A stretch of DNA of 64,000 nucleotides from Paraburkholderia translucens (GCF_020881035.1 NZ_JAJITC010000001.1:248001-312000); one strand, 5' to 3'; positions 18,669-27,014 are shown, numbered from the stretch's first letter. Translations and numbers: made by a program. Notes: generated by a model not told the origin, from the letters alone.

Positions 18669-18722
18669 GGCGGTCTGGTTCTCGCGCGAGGCTGATGGCC
18701 GCGCGGTGGCCACGCCGTTGCG

Positions 18723-19511
18723 TCAGCGGAAATAGCGCGCGGGGGTGTCTCCGAATGCATCGCGAAACACCGCGATAAACGACGACACGTCGCTATAGCC
18801 GACTTCGAGTGCCACCTGCGTGACACTCTCGCCGGCGCCGAGATGTTCGAGCGCGGCCAGCAAACGCAATTGCTGGCGCCATTGACCGAAGGTCTGCCCT
18901 GTTTCCTTCGCGAATAGACGCGCAGCCGTGCGCGCGGTCACGCCGGCCGCCGCGGCGAGTTCCTCGAGTACCAGCGATTGCGCGGGATTCGCGCTGAGCG
19001 CCTCGGCGATGCGCTGCGCGCGCGGATCGTCCGGCCAGTTCAGGCCGAGCGGCGCGGCAGGCAGGTCCGCGACGCGATCCAGCAACACCTGAAGGAGACG
19101 GCGGGCGGGTTCGCCGGGCGGGCGGTCGTGCGGCAGATCGGCCGCGGTGGCGAGCAGCGCCTGCACGAGCGCGTCGGGAACCAGTGCGCCGCTTTGCGCG
19201 GGCAGCGGCTCGGCGTCGGGAGCGGGGTCGGCGGCGGGATCCGATGCGGAATCAGTCGCGACGTAGAGCGAATACAAGTGCACGGGGCGCGTCGCGTGCA
19301 GGCAGTACAGCGTATTAGCAACGATCCACAGCGCGCGGGCGGGCGGCACGACCCAGCGGCCGGATTCGGTGTGCACCGTCAGCACGCCTTCGTTCACGTG
19401 AATCAACCGCGCGCGCCGCTCGGCGCGCCACGGCTCGTCGAGCGAGGCATGGCGCTCGCCGATCACGAAGACCGCTTGCTCGATGCCGTGCGGATCGAAG
19501 ACTTCCGTCAT
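18723..19511 (-). CDS. AraC-family transcriptional regulator
   Basis: A 262-aa DNA-binding regulator starting at the ATG at 19511, with GGAG nine nt upstream. The N-terminal half is a cupin-like sensor domain (LIHVNEGVLTVHTESGRWVV, PPARALWIVANT). The C-terminal ~100 residues carry the paired helix-turn-helix of the AraC/XylS group, including GQTFGQWRQQLRLLAALEHL and VALEVGYSDVSSFIAVFRDA. This NimR-like subgroup often controls a neighbouring exporter, which would fit the adjacent EmrB gene, but the two genes are convergent rather than divergent, so a local target is uncertain. The inducer is unknown. Confidence 0.88.
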   Translation of the reverse strand: MTEVFDPHGIEQAVFVIGERHASLDEPWRAERRARLIHVNEGVLTVHTESGRWVVPPARALWIVANTLYCLHATRPVHLYSLYVATDSASDPAADPAPDAEPLPAQSGALVPDALVQALLATAADLPHDRPPGEPARRLLQVLLDRVADLPAAPLGLNWPDDPRAQRIAEALSANPAQSLVLEELAAAAGVTARTAARLFAKETGQTFGQWRQQLRLLAALEHLGAGESVTQVALEVGYSDVSSFIAVFRDAFGDTPARYFR

Positions 19512-19662
19512 GGTGTCTGCTCCGAGGCGGGCAGTCCGCGAAGCGAGCAAGATAGCACGCGCTCGGCTGCAACGTGGTGTTGCTGGCAATTGCCCGAGTG
19601 TTCCTGCTCTTTCTAACCGGACGCCGGGAGCAAGACTGATCGCCCGGATTTCCGGGCAACAG

Positions 19663-20040
19663 TCACGCGGTGTGATAACGCAGCCAGAAAGTCTCGCGGC
19701 ACACGTTGTCGAATCTCTGAGTCGCGGGATTGATGCTGAGGCCGGCGGGATGCTCGATCACTTCATAGTCGATCCAGCATTCGGCGCAGAGCGCATCGGA
19801 GCTGACCTGATCCCACTCGATGGATCGGCGAATCACCGCGCCGTTGTCGAAAACGAACGTGATTTCCTGCTTGTGAACTTCGATGTCCTGTTCGCGCCAG
19901 GTCTCGGTTGAAACGTCCTGACGCACGATCGTCGCAGGGCCGGGCAGCCCGTGGATCGCGCTGACATAAGAAACGAGTTTATTCATGCTTGACGAACCGA
20001 AGCTCTCGCGTACCGCGCCACAAAGCGGACAAGTATACAT
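19663..20040 (-). CDS. Small zinc-ribbon-like hypothetical protein
   Basis: A 125-aa protein I do not recognise. From the ATG at 20040 it reads MYTCPLCG at the start and has CAEC at about residue 85, so two CxxC pairs could bind one zinc ion. An alternative ATG at 19986 (MNKLVSYVSAIHG) would remove the first pair; neither start has a convincing ribosome site. The central part (EITFVFDNGAVIRRS) looks beta-rich, and no signal or membrane segment is visible. It follows the dehalogenase-like gene by 61 nt on the same strand and may be co-transcribed. Function unknown. Confidence 0.6.
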   Translation of the reverse strand: MYTCPLCGAVRESFGSSSMNKLVSYVSAIHGLPGPATIVRQDVSTETWREQDIEVHKQEITFVFDNGAVIRRSIEWDQVSSDALCAECWIDYEVIEHPAGLSINPATQRFDNVCRETFWLRYHTA

Positions 20041-20101
20041 GCGGCTGCGCGACAGCTTCGTTCGCACCGAGCCGCGCCCCTTTCGGGGCGAGCCACGGCG
20101 A

Positions 20102-21022
20102 TCACGTCTGTTCGAGGAACGGGCCGATTCGTGCCGCGATCGCTTCTGGCGCATCCTCCAGACTGTAATGACCGACGCCGGCAAGCTTGTGTATCGCCGC
20201 TTGCGGAAACAGCTCGCTAAAGAGCGGAAGCAGATGTTGCGCATGGAGCGTGCGGTCGGCGCTACCCCAGATCGCCAGTGCGGGCTTCGTCGCGATGGTT
20301 CGACGGGTGGCCGCGTCCGGCACTTCGAAGCGGTGCGCGTCGATGGCGAATCCCCTCGCCCAGCCGATTGCCCCCGCGCAGTCGGCTGGTGTCGCGAAGC
20401 GGGAACCGTACGCGCGCAGCCACGTATCGTTGATCAAGCTGTTGTCTTCGAAACCGTTGAGCTTCAATGTACTCAGAATATTGAAGCCGAGTTCGCTCAA
20501 CACGGCATCGAGACGCCCTTCAGCCTCGGCGCTCAATATCCACTGAAACCACGGGGAAACCTTGGCGTTCGCGCGCCAACGATCAGCCAGCGTTGCCTGG
20601 CCGAACGGCGTCGGCCCGTTGACGCTAATGATGCGCCGGATGCGATCTGGATGGCGAGACGCGAGACCCATACCCACCGGCCCGCCGAAATCATGCATGA
20701 CGAGCGTTATGTCCCGCAGATCGAGTGCGAGCACGAAGCGCTCGAGATTGTCGATGTGATCCTGCAGCCAGTAATTGCGGGACGACGGCGTATCGCTCCT
20801 GCCGAATCCCATCTGGTCAGGCACCACGACCCGATATGTGCCACGCAGTGCGCCAATCAGCTGTCTGAAGAGGAAACCCCAGGTCGGCTCACCGTGCAGG
20901 CACAGCACGACCTGACCGTCGCGAGGCCCTTCATCCACGTAGTGCATTCGAAACCCCGCTGCCTCAGTGAACTGTGGCGCATAGGGGTACGTCCCGTCGA
21001 ACGTATCAACGAATCGGTCCAT
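20102..21022 (-). CDS. Haloalkane dehalogenase-like alpha/beta hydrolase
   Basis: A 306-aa hydrolase of the haloalkane dehalogenase/epoxide hydrolase branch. The oxyanion and halide-binding motif HGEPTW is at residues 43-48. The nucleophile is an aspartate, Asp111 in MHDFGG, rather than serine; the acid is probably Asp256 (WGSADRTLH) and the His is His285 (GVGHYSLEDAP). This spacing is that of DhlA-type dehalogenases, which replace a halogen with hydroxyl. The second halide-stabilising Trp, next to the nucleophile in DhlA, is Phe112 here, so dehalogenation needs proof and a related hydrolase activity is possible. It is divergent from an HxlR regulator across a 170-nt region full of inverted repeats, a classic regulator-target layout. 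Confidence 0.82.
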   Translation of the reverse strand: MDRFVDTFDGTYPYAPQFTEAAGFRMHYVDEGPRDGQVVLCLHGEPTWGFLFRQLIGALRGTYRVVVPDQMGFGRSDTPSSRNYWLQDHIDNLERFVLALDLRDITLVMHDFGGPVGMGLASRHPDRIRRIISVNGPTPFGQATLADRWRANAKVSPWFQWILSAEAEGRLDAVLSELGFNILSTLKLNGFEDNSLINDTWLRAYGSRFATPADCAGAIGWARGFAIDAHRFEVPDAATRRTIATKPALAIWGSADRTLHAQHLLPLFSELFPQAAIHKLAGVGHYSLEDAPEAIAARIGPFLEQT

Positions 21023-21192
21023 GGCGTGCTTCCTTCCGAAAAGATGGCGCCGTACATGCCGGCAATGATGGTTTCATAACGAAACCACTTGCGTTATAGC
21101 AAAGCGGGTTTTATATTGCAACCACATTTGTTGTGACTGGGAAGCCGGTTTTGTTCCGGCGCGCACAATATTCAGGCTGCGAGGAAGAAGTC
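21023..21192. promoter_or_regulatory. Divergent promoter region with operator-like inverted repeats
   Basis: The AT-rich spacer between the dehalogenase-like gene (minus) and the HxlR gene (plus) carries three overlapping or adjacent dyads: GGTTTC-5-GAAACC at 21070-21086, ATAACG-10-CGTTAT at 21076-21097 and CAAC-7-GTTG at 21119-21133. Spacing and position fit binding of a dimeric winged-helix regulator such as the HxlR protein encoded next door; that assignment is inferred. Confidence 0.6.
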
Positions 21193-21702
21193 ATGGTTAA
21201 ACGAACCACCCACGCCGACTCTCTGTGCGGTGTAGCCCGGCCGCTGGATGCCATTGGCGACTGGTGGTCTTTGCTGATCGTCCGCGACGCGTTCGACGGG
21301 GCGCGCCGCTTCGGGGAGTTTCAGCGGAGCCTGGGACTCGCGAAGAACATCCTCGCCGTCCGGTTACGCAATCTCGTCACTCACGGCATCCTGCGCATGG
21401 AGCCTGCGTCCGACGGCAGCGCATATCAGGAATACGTACTCACGGAAAAAGGGCGCGGACTATTCCCGCTGCTTGTCGCGCTGCGGCAATGGGGCGAGGA
21501 GTACTGTTTCGAACCGGACGAGGCGCACGTCGTCCTTGTGGAGAAGAAAACGGGTTTTCCCGTCCGGAAGCTCGAGCTGCGCTCCCACGCCGGGCGCAGG
21601 TTGGCACCGGAAGACACGATTGTTCTTCAACCGCCGCAGGCAACTGCGAGCAAACGCAGAGGAGGTGCAAACACCCGGGGAAAAGGCGACGTAAAGCCGT
21701 GA
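21193..21702 (+). CDS. HxlR-family winged-helix transcriptional regulator
   Basis: A 169-aa regulator beginning at the ATG at 21193 behind GAGGAAG; the open frame upstream is not protein-like. The HxlR core is plain: CGVARPLDAIGDWWSLLIVRDAFDGARRFGEF is followed by LGLAKNILAVRLRNLVTHGI and the wing segment YQEYVLTEKGRGLFPLL. Cys12 of the mature chain occupies the position of the redox- or aldehyde-reactive Cys in several HxlR and YodB proteins, so a reactive small molecule may be the signal; this is inferred. A C-terminal ~50-residue extension is basic. It is divergent from the dehalogenase-like gene and probably represses or activates it. Confidence 0.88.
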   Translation: MVKRTTHADSLCGVARPLDAIGDWWSLLIVRDAFDGARRFGEFQRSLGLAKNILAVRLRNLVTHGILRMEPASDGSAYQEYVLTEKGRGLFPLLVALRQWGEEYCFEPDEAHVVLVEKKTGFPVRKLELRSHAGRRLAPEDTIVLQPPQATASKRRGGANTRGKGDVKP

Positions 21703-21870
21703 CCAGGAAAAGACGAATGCGGGAGGCCTGGCTTCGCAGAGAGCGCCGCTCGCCCTCCAAGTGACTTGCGCCGCGATCATCGAATCACACAACGCGACGG
21801 CTTGCTCTGATCGGCGTCATTCGTGAACCGCTCACGATTGCGTATCGACCCATGACTCACAAAAAAGAGT

Positions 21871-21911
21871 TTGACAGACTATCTTTAGATATATATCTTA
21901 AGATGCATCTT
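21871..21911 (+). promoter_or_regulatory. padR promoter with tandem ATCT/AGAT palindromes
   Basis: A consensus -35 box TTGACA at 21871-21876 and a -10 box TATCTT at 21894-21899 are 17 nt apart. The whole -10 side is built from alternating ATCT and AGAT half-sites. These form ATCTTTAGAT (21881-21890), AGATATATATCT (21887-21898), ATCTTAAGAT (21895-21904) and AAGATGCATCTT (21900-21911); the last three are perfect palindromes. A repressor bound here would block RNA polymerase, and self-repression by the PadR protein that follows is the obvious reading. Confidence 0.8.
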
Positions 21912-21934
21912 ACGACACTCAGCGGAGGTCCCAG

Positions 21935-22654
21935 ATGCGTCATCCTCATGGTTTTTCCGGCCCGCACAGCTTGCCCAACCGTTTTCGCGCCGGTTGCGGC
22001 CTTCCGTCGCCCCAGGCGAGCGAAGTCGCGGGCCGCGGCTCACGCTTCGGCGGCGGTTTCGGCGGCCCGGGCGGCCCGGGCGGCTTCGGTGGTTTCGGCG
22101 GCGGCCCGGGCGGCTTCGACGGCGAAGGCTTCCCGCGCGGCCGTAAATTCAGCTCGGACGATCTGCAACTGATGCTGCTGTCGCTGATCGACACGCAGCC
22201 GAGCCACGGCTACGAACTCATCAAGGCGCTCGAAACGCGCTCGAACGGCTTCTACAGCCCGAGCCCCGGCATGGTCTATCCGGCGCTGACCTATCTCGAG
22301 GAGCTCGGCTATGTCATCGTGCAACTCGAAGGCAATCGCAAGCGCTATGAACTGGCCGATGCGGGCCGCGAATATCTCGCCGCGAACCGCGAGCGCGTCG
22401 AGCTGATGCTCGCCAAGCTCTCGCATATCGCCCGCAAGATGGATTCGGTGCGCCGCGCATTTGCCGGCGAGGAACCGGCCGACGTCAGCGAAGGCGGCTG
22501 GGTGCCCGAGCTGAACGAAGCGCGCCGCACGCTGAAGAACGCGCTGCTGCGCCGCGACAACGCGCCGGCCCGCGAACAGCGCCGCATCGCCGCGATACTG
22601 ATGCGCGCCGCCAAAGAAATCGAAGGCGGCAACGGCAACGAGCCGACTGTCTGA
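21935..22654 (+). CDS. PadR-family regulator with His/Gly-rich N-terminus (YqjI-like)
   Basis: A 239-aa transcription factor with GGAGG before its ATG. Residues 1-70 are unusual: a start MRHPHGFSGPH with several His, then a long Gly/Phe/Pro stretch. The PadR winged helix follows at about 75-160 (LQLMLLSLIDTQPSHGYELI, SPGMVYPALTYLEELGYV), and the C-terminal part is a helical dimerisation arm. In E. coli, YqjI is a PadR-type repressor with a metal-binding N-terminal extension that answers to nickel and iron and controls the ferric reductase gene yqjH. Here the same two functions are adjacent in one direction, 64 nt apart, instead of divergent. Metal sensing is inferred from this match. Confidence 0.88.
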   Translation: MRHPHGFSGPHSLPNRFRAGCGLPSPQASEVAGRGSRFGGGFGGPGGPGGFGGFGGGPGGFDGEGFPRGRKFSSDDLQLMLLSLIDTQPSHGYELIKALETRSNGFYSPSPGMVYPALTYLEELGYVIVQLEGNRKRYELADAGREYLAANRERVELMLAKLSHIARKMDSVRRAFAGEEPADVSEGGWVPELNEARRTLKNALLRRDNAPAREQRRIAAILMRAAKEIEGGNGNEPTV

Positions 22655-22718
22655 CTGCGCGCGCCTCTCCCCAATCCCGCCCGCGCATCCTCTCGAACCG
22701 AACAGGAACACCACCTTT

Positions 22719-23555
22719 ATGCAAGACCAACCCACTCGCGCCGATCTCGCCGTGTATCGCGTGAGGCATCCGTTGAAGTTTCGTCTGCTGCAGGTCAAGC
22801 AGGTGCGCGCGCTAACGCCGCACCTGATTCGCGTGACCTTTACCGGTGACGATTTGCACGACTTCGTGTCCGCCTCGTTCGACGACCACATCAAGGTCTT
22901 TTTCCCCGAACCGGACGCCGACAAACCGACGCTACCGCAAGCCGGCCCCGACGGCCCGGTGTTCCCCGACGGCAAGCGGCCGACCGCGCGCGATTTCACG
23001 CCGCGCCGTTTCGACCGCGATGCGCGCGAGCTCGACATCGAGTTCGCGATGCACGACGCGGGCCCCGCCGCGACATGGGCCGCCCAGGCGAAGGTTGGCC
23101 AGTATCTGGGCATCGGCGGCCCGCGCGGCTCGCTGGTGATTCCGACCGGCTTCGACTGGCATCTGCTGATCGGCGACGACACCGCGCTGCCCGCGATCGC
23201 GCGCCGTCTCGAAGAACTGCCGGCCGGTGCGCGCGTCGCCGCGGTGATCGAAGTCGCCGATCCGTCGGCGCGCATCGAATTCGCGACGCAGGCCGAACTG
23301 CACCTCGTCTGGTGCTATCGCAGCGACGCCGACACGCAAACCGTCCCGCGCGGCGAAGCGCTGTTGGACGCAGTGCACGATCTCTATCTCCCGGAGCAAG
23401 GTGAAGGCTACGTGTGGGCCGCCGGGGAAGCGGCAATGATCCGCGCGGTGCGCCAGCATCTGTGCGCAGAACGCGGCGTCGACAAAACGCGGATTCGCGC
23501 GGCCAGCTACTGGAAGCTGGGTGCGGTCGCAGTCCACGAAACGCTCGACGACTAA
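22719..23555 (+). CDS. Siderophore-interacting FAD/NADPH ferric-chelate reductase (YqjH-like)
   Basis: A 278-aa flavoprotein of the siderophore-interacting protein family, which reduces ferric siderophores in the cytoplasm so that iron is released. The FAD-binding beta-barrel lies at about residues 20-145 (LTPHLIRVTFTGDDLHDF, FTPRRFDRDARELDIEF, with the FAD-phosphate contact near GPRGSLVIP). The NADPH-binding part follows (WHLLIGDDTALPAIARRLE, then YVWAAGEAAMIRAVR), and the C-terminal segment RAASYWKLGAV is typical. Length is normal for the family. It lies 64 nt after the PadR regulator and should share its promoter, so its expression is probably metal-controlled. No siderophore synthesis or uptake gene is beside it. 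Confidence 0.93.
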   Translation: MQDQPTRADLAVYRVRHPLKFRLLQVKQVRALTPHLIRVTFTGDDLHDFVSASFDDHIKVFFPEPDADKPTLPQAGPDGPVFPDGKRPTARDFTPRRFDRDARELDIEFAMHDAGPAATWAAQAKVGQYLGIGGPRGSLVIPTGFDWHLLIGDDTALPAIARRLEELPAGARVAAVIEVADPSARIEFATQAELHLVWCYRSDADTQTVPRGEALLDAVHDLYLPEQGEGYVWAAGEAAMIRAVRQHLCAERGVDKTRIRAASYWKLGAVAVHETLDD

Positions 23556-23902
23556 GCATGCGCAACTGGCGCACGCGGGCGGTCTTTTTGCAATGATGTT
23601 TCCCGATTCGCTCGATCACCTCGGTGAGGAATCGAAGCATTTGGGGAATGCAAGAACCTTTGTCGAGCATCACGCACTCGGCGCGGCGGCCCATCGCTAC
23701 ACGTTCACGCACTGCATGCAGCCTTGCAATCTCAACCGGTCGTCGCCGCGTTCACCTGCTCGATGCAACACGGTTACGGTTGACCTGCACGAAGGGAAAG
23801 CTGGCAAAGTACTCACCCACAGGCGGTCCAACCGGGTTCGTTCATGTCATGAAATCGGCTCAGAAAGTGGCAAGCTCTGAGTGCCCGAGGCCCTGCTTCG
23901 CG
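23556..23902. other. Intergenic region, no gene recognised
   Basis: These 347 bases lie between two convergent genes. Short open stretches exist on both strands but none has protein-like composition or a ribosome site. A weak GC-rich hairpin followed by CTTTTTG just after 23570 could end the reductase transcript. Confidence 0.4.
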
Positions 23903-25432
23903 TCAGGCGGGCAAACCGCCGGCTGTGTGCGGCGACTGGGTCTGCTCATCCGGCACGAAGGCGATCCCGTCCTCCCGACATATGCGGCGCACCGCTCGCC
24001 GCGCGGTGATGAGGCCGGACGGCAGACCCCCGCCGGGCATGACCCACTGGCCAATCATCATGAATCGCCGCAAGCCGGGCAACATCGACGGCAGAGGACG
24101 TAGACCTGTCTGCGCCGTGAGCAGCCAGCCTTCCATGCTCCCGTGCCAATTGCGCGTGCAGCGGACTACGGTGGCGGGCGTCGACACATCGATCACTTCG
24201 ATCGCGTCGCGCTCACAGGGCGTGCGCTCGTCGAATATAGCGATCACGCTGTTCGCCACGCGCTGCTTCTCCGCTTCATATTGCTGCGGGTCGAACTCGC
24301 TCAACCGCGACCAGTACGCCACGTTGCGCGTGGGCAGCACGCACGTCACGGCGGTCTTGCCGGCTGGCGCGAACGTCGGATCATAGTGGAACAGCCGGAA
24401 GGCGATCTGACGTAGCTCTGTCTGCGGATCGACCGTGAGCGGCTTGTCGAGCAGGTGCATCATGCATCCGCACTTCTGCGAGAGATCGCGTGCCACGCCG
24501 AGGCTCACGTGCAGGAACGACGGGAAAGGCTTATACGTGCGATACGCGTGATCGATGCGCGCTCCGACATACCGCCCGTCAAGCAGATCGAAGATGGTCG
24601 TGTGCCCGTCAGCGGCGGAGACGACCCAGTCGGCGTCGATGCGCTCGCCGTCATCGAGCTGTACGCCCACCGCCGTATCGTCCTCCACGAGAATCCGTTC
24701 CACGCTCACGCCCGTGCGCAACACGCCGCCGAGTCGCTGCAAGTTCTGCTCGATCGCACCGATCACCGCCCGCGAGCCGCCCGTCGGATAGCCTGCATTG
24801 CGGTTGCCGACCCATGCGAGCGCGAAAACGAGCGCGATCACCGCGAGTTGCGCGTTCTCTCCTTCGCCGAACAAGCCTCGCAGCAACGGGTCGTCGAACC
24901 GCTTGCCGTAGTCTTCTGATGTGACTTGCGAAAGACTTTGCAGAAGAGGCATGCGGCGAAGCAATTGCAGCCCCGTCGTCAGACGGTCCTGCCAGGCACT
25001 GCTCGACGACGGCAGCGGACAGTGACTGAGGCTGCGCACCGCATGCACGAACTTGCGGATCTGCGCTTCGTCCTGCGGTGCATGCCGCAGCAATTCCGCC
25101 TCGAGCCGTTCGAGGTCGGAGTAAATGGAGAGGTGCTGACCGTCCGCGCCTTCTATGCGCATCCATTCTTCGGGATAGACGAAGTGCAGACGGTCGATGT
25201 CAAACACTTCGCGCCATAGTGCATGCATGGAGTCGTGCGGATTCGAGCCGAGCAGCCAGTGCAGACATGCCTCGAACGTATAGCCTCCGCGTTGCCAGCT
25301 GGTGGCGAGTCCGCCAGGACGTTCGTGTTGCTCGAGCACGGTGACGGCATATCCGCACTTGCGCGCGTGAACGGCAGCGCACAGGCCAGCAATGCCAGCA
25401 CCGATGATGACGACTTTTCGGGGACGGTTCAT
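23903..25432 (-). CDS. CrtI/phytoene-desaturase-like FAD-dependent oxidoreductase
   Basis: A 509-aa flavoprotein. The N-terminal dinucleotide-binding motif VVIIGAGIAGLCAA is at residues 7-20 and is followed by VLEQHERPGGLATSW, the second FAD-contact region of the CrtI/amine-oxidase superfamily. A C-terminal FAD motif appears in MIGQWVMPGGGLPSGLITARRAV. The start is the ATG at 25432 with GGAG eight nt upstream; the open frame before it is rejected. Related proteins are carotenoid desaturases/isomerases and uncharacterised NAD(P)/FAD oxidoreductases. No carotenoid gene is near, so a pigment role is not supported. An FNR-type box 150 nt upstream places it possibly within the oxygen-responsive set. 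Confidence 0.85.
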   Translation of the reverse strand: MNRPRKVVIIGAGIAGLCAAVHARKCGYAVTVLEQHERPGGLATSWQRGGYTFEACLHWLLGSNPHDSMHALWREVFDIDRLHFVYPEEWMRIEGADGQHLSIYSDLERLEAELLRHAPQDEAQIRKFVHAVRSLSHCPLPSSSSAWQDRLTTGLQLLRRMPLLQSLSQVTSEDYGKRFDDPLLRGLFGEGENAQLAVIALVFALAWVGNRNAGYPTGGSRAVIGAIEQNLQRLGGVLRTGVSVERILVEDDTAVGVQLDDGERIDADWVVSAADGHTTIFDLLDGRYVGARIDHAYRTYKPFPSFLHVSLGVARDLSQKCGCMMHLLDKPLTVDPQTELRQIAFRLFHYDPTFAPAGKTAVTCVLPTRNVAYWSRLSEFDPQQYEAEKQRVANSVIAIFDERTPCERDAIEVIDVSTPATVVRCTRNWHGSMEGWLLTAQTGLRPLPSMLPGLRRFMMIGQWVMPGGGLPSGLITARRAVRRICREDGIAFVPDEQTQSPHTAGGLPA

Positions 25433-25581
25433 TTGCGGCTCCAACGGGATCGAACTGCGTATGGCACAGATCACGACGAGCGCGAGGCGTCGCGCGCGCG
25501 GGGGTTCGCGGGGATACTTGTGCACGTTCGACGGACGCGCCCAACACATCGACTAATGTGCCGTGTTGCGCGGGACGATGA

Positions 25582-25595
25582 TTGATCTGTATCAA
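25582..25595. promoter_or_regulatory. FNR/ANR-type box
   Basis: TTGAT-CTGT-ATCAA is a perfect palindromic FNR consensus. It lies 150 nt upstream of the CrtI-like gene (minus), with CACATT 21 nt beyond on that strand as a poor -10. In the plus direction a better hexamer, TACCGT, is 21 nt away, but no plus-strand gene follows. The direction is therefore uncertain. Confidence 0.6.
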
Positions 25596-25691
25596 TCCAT
25601 TGGACGAAGCCGGTACTACCGTGATCATTGTTCGGACAGGACTCCGCGAAGCCTGCCGTTGCCTCCCTCGCGACGGGCGGCCCATCTGTGC

Positions 25692-26162
25692 TTATTTGAA
25701 CGGAGCCTTGTCCGGTTCGGCTGCATACTTGTCCCGGATCGCGTTCACGCAGTTCGTGAACCGCGTGCGGAAACCGACGGGATCGGCGCTCGGCGGTGTG
25801 AGTCCTTCCGAAGTCACGTTCCAGCCGTTGGGTGTACGGGTGACATCAAGATCGAAGGCGGTGCCCTGCTCGTCCTCGAAAATCACCGTCTCGCGCACCT
25901 CGCCGCCCCTGGTGTGGATGATCGCCTGGCATCCCTGGTGAAGCCCGCCAGAGATATGAGGGTTGCCGCTGCCCGGGGCGATGTTGTCCGGCGCGGCGCC
26001 GTACATCCGTAGCGATTCGAATTGGGGCGGCGTCCCTGCGGTAACGAATGCGACGTCGGCCTCTGATATCCCGTCGCCACAGCCGGTTAGCAGGCAGCAG
26101 ATCGCGGCAAACATGATGCCGGTGAAAGCGTGTCGAAGACTCGAGGTGTCGTGGCGTAGCAT
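25692..26162 (-). CDS. Small lipoprotein, unknown function
   Basis: A 156-aa exported lipoprotein from the ATG at 26162. The signal peptide (HAFTGIMFAAICC) ends in the lipobox LLTGC, so the mature chain is lipid-anchored at Cys27 or so. The mature part has an acidic start (GDGISEADVAFVTAG), a central beta-rich region (EVRETVIFEDEQGTAFDLDV) and two further Cys residues that could pair. I do not recognise the family. It stands alone: the oxidoreductase gene downstream is 260 nt away behind an FNR-type box, and 371 nt without genes lie upstream. Confidence 0.7.
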   Translation of the reverse strand: MLRHDTSSLRHAFTGIMFAAICCLLTGCGDGISEADVAFVTAGTPPQFESLRMYGAAPDNIAPGSGNPHISGGLHQGCQAIIHTRGGEVRETVIFEDEQGTAFDLDVTRTPNGWNVTSEGLTPPSADPVGFRTRFTNCVNAIRDKYAAEPDKAPFK

Positions 26163-26533
26163 GATTGTTTTAGGAATTCTGGGTGCGCGGGTACGAAGCA
26201 GGGTTCGGTCATCGGAGCCGCGCCTAACCTCCAAGCCAGGGTGGGTCTGTGTGTGCAAATCGGTGTCCGACTACGCGCGCGCAACCGCCTTGCAGTGGAA
26301 CGCTATCCGCCGAAAAGAGTTGTGCTTGCGCTGACGATAAGAATCGCGAGTAGTCGTCTCTGCATTCGGGTGTTCCGGCCGATGAAATCGATTTGTCGAA
26401 TGGAATTACAGACTCTTTATCGGCATGAGATTGTCAAACTTGAGCAACTCACTGAGCCCCTATCCGGCCGTACGGACAGGTGTTGCGCACCACCCGTCAT
26501 GGTTTGCCGTCCGACGCAGGCAGATCCTTTCAG
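26163..26533. other. Intergenic region, no gene recognised
   Basis: These 371 bases lie between two minus-strand genes. They are less GC-rich than the flanks and should hold the lipoprotein promoter. I see no convincing ORF, FNR box, repeat or hairpin with a T tract. Confidence 0.4.
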
Positions 26534-26932
26534 CTACGCGTATTTGTCGCCTACCGTACTGCGAATCGGATGGGTATCGTAGACGATGATCATCCGCTCG
26601 ATGAGTCCGTTGTCGTCGAATTCGAAAACATCGACGCACTCGAAACGCACCGCGGACCCATCTTTGAGCCCCCAGTCATAGACGAAGTAACCGGTCGCAC
26701 GTCGGGCCCCCATCGTGCTAACGCAGATGTCGATAGGCGTTATTCTGCTTTCACCCGACGCTGCATTGACCTTCGCAAAGAATGGCGCGGGGCGCATCCA
26801 GCCGAGAAACGGCGAGAAGATCTGGGCGTCCGGCGTGAACAACGCACAGATCGCCGCGACATCGCCGCGCTCCAACTCCGTGAGATAGTTGCGAACCTGC
26901 CGCGTGTATAGTGCTTCCGACGATGAGGCCAT
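26534..26932 (-). CDS. SnoaL-like nuclear transport factor 2-fold protein
   Basis: A 132-aa protein with the NTF2/SnoaL cone fold: a helical start (QVRNYLTELERGDVAAICALF), the conserved FTPDAQIFSPFLGW, then beta strands ending in FECVDVFEFDDNGLIERMII. Such proteins are small-molecule isomerases, hydrolases or binding proteins; the catalytic Asp/His set cannot be fixed from sequence alone. Two in-frame ATGs lie six nt apart. I take 26932 because GGAG is seven nt upstream of it and only two nt from the other. It is divergent from a LysR-family regulator across 82 nt and is the likely target of that regulator. Confidence 0.82.
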   Translation of the reverse strand: MASSSEALYTRQVRNYLTELERGDVAAICALFTPDAQIFSPFLGWMRPAPFFAKVNAASGESRITPIDICVSTMGARRATGYFVYDWGLKDGSAVRFECVDVFEFDDNGLIERMIIVYDTHPIRSTVGDKYA

Positions 26933-27014
26933 CTTCATTCTCCGATCATGCGTTGACAACTCCGCGCGTTCGAACGGACCGCGCATCCGATACAGGCACG
27001 ATAGCGATGCACCG

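Noticed and set aside
17409..18713. 434-codon minus-strand open frame opposite the EmrB exporter
   Set aside because: The composition is almost only charged residues and it is the mirror of a membrane-protein gene.
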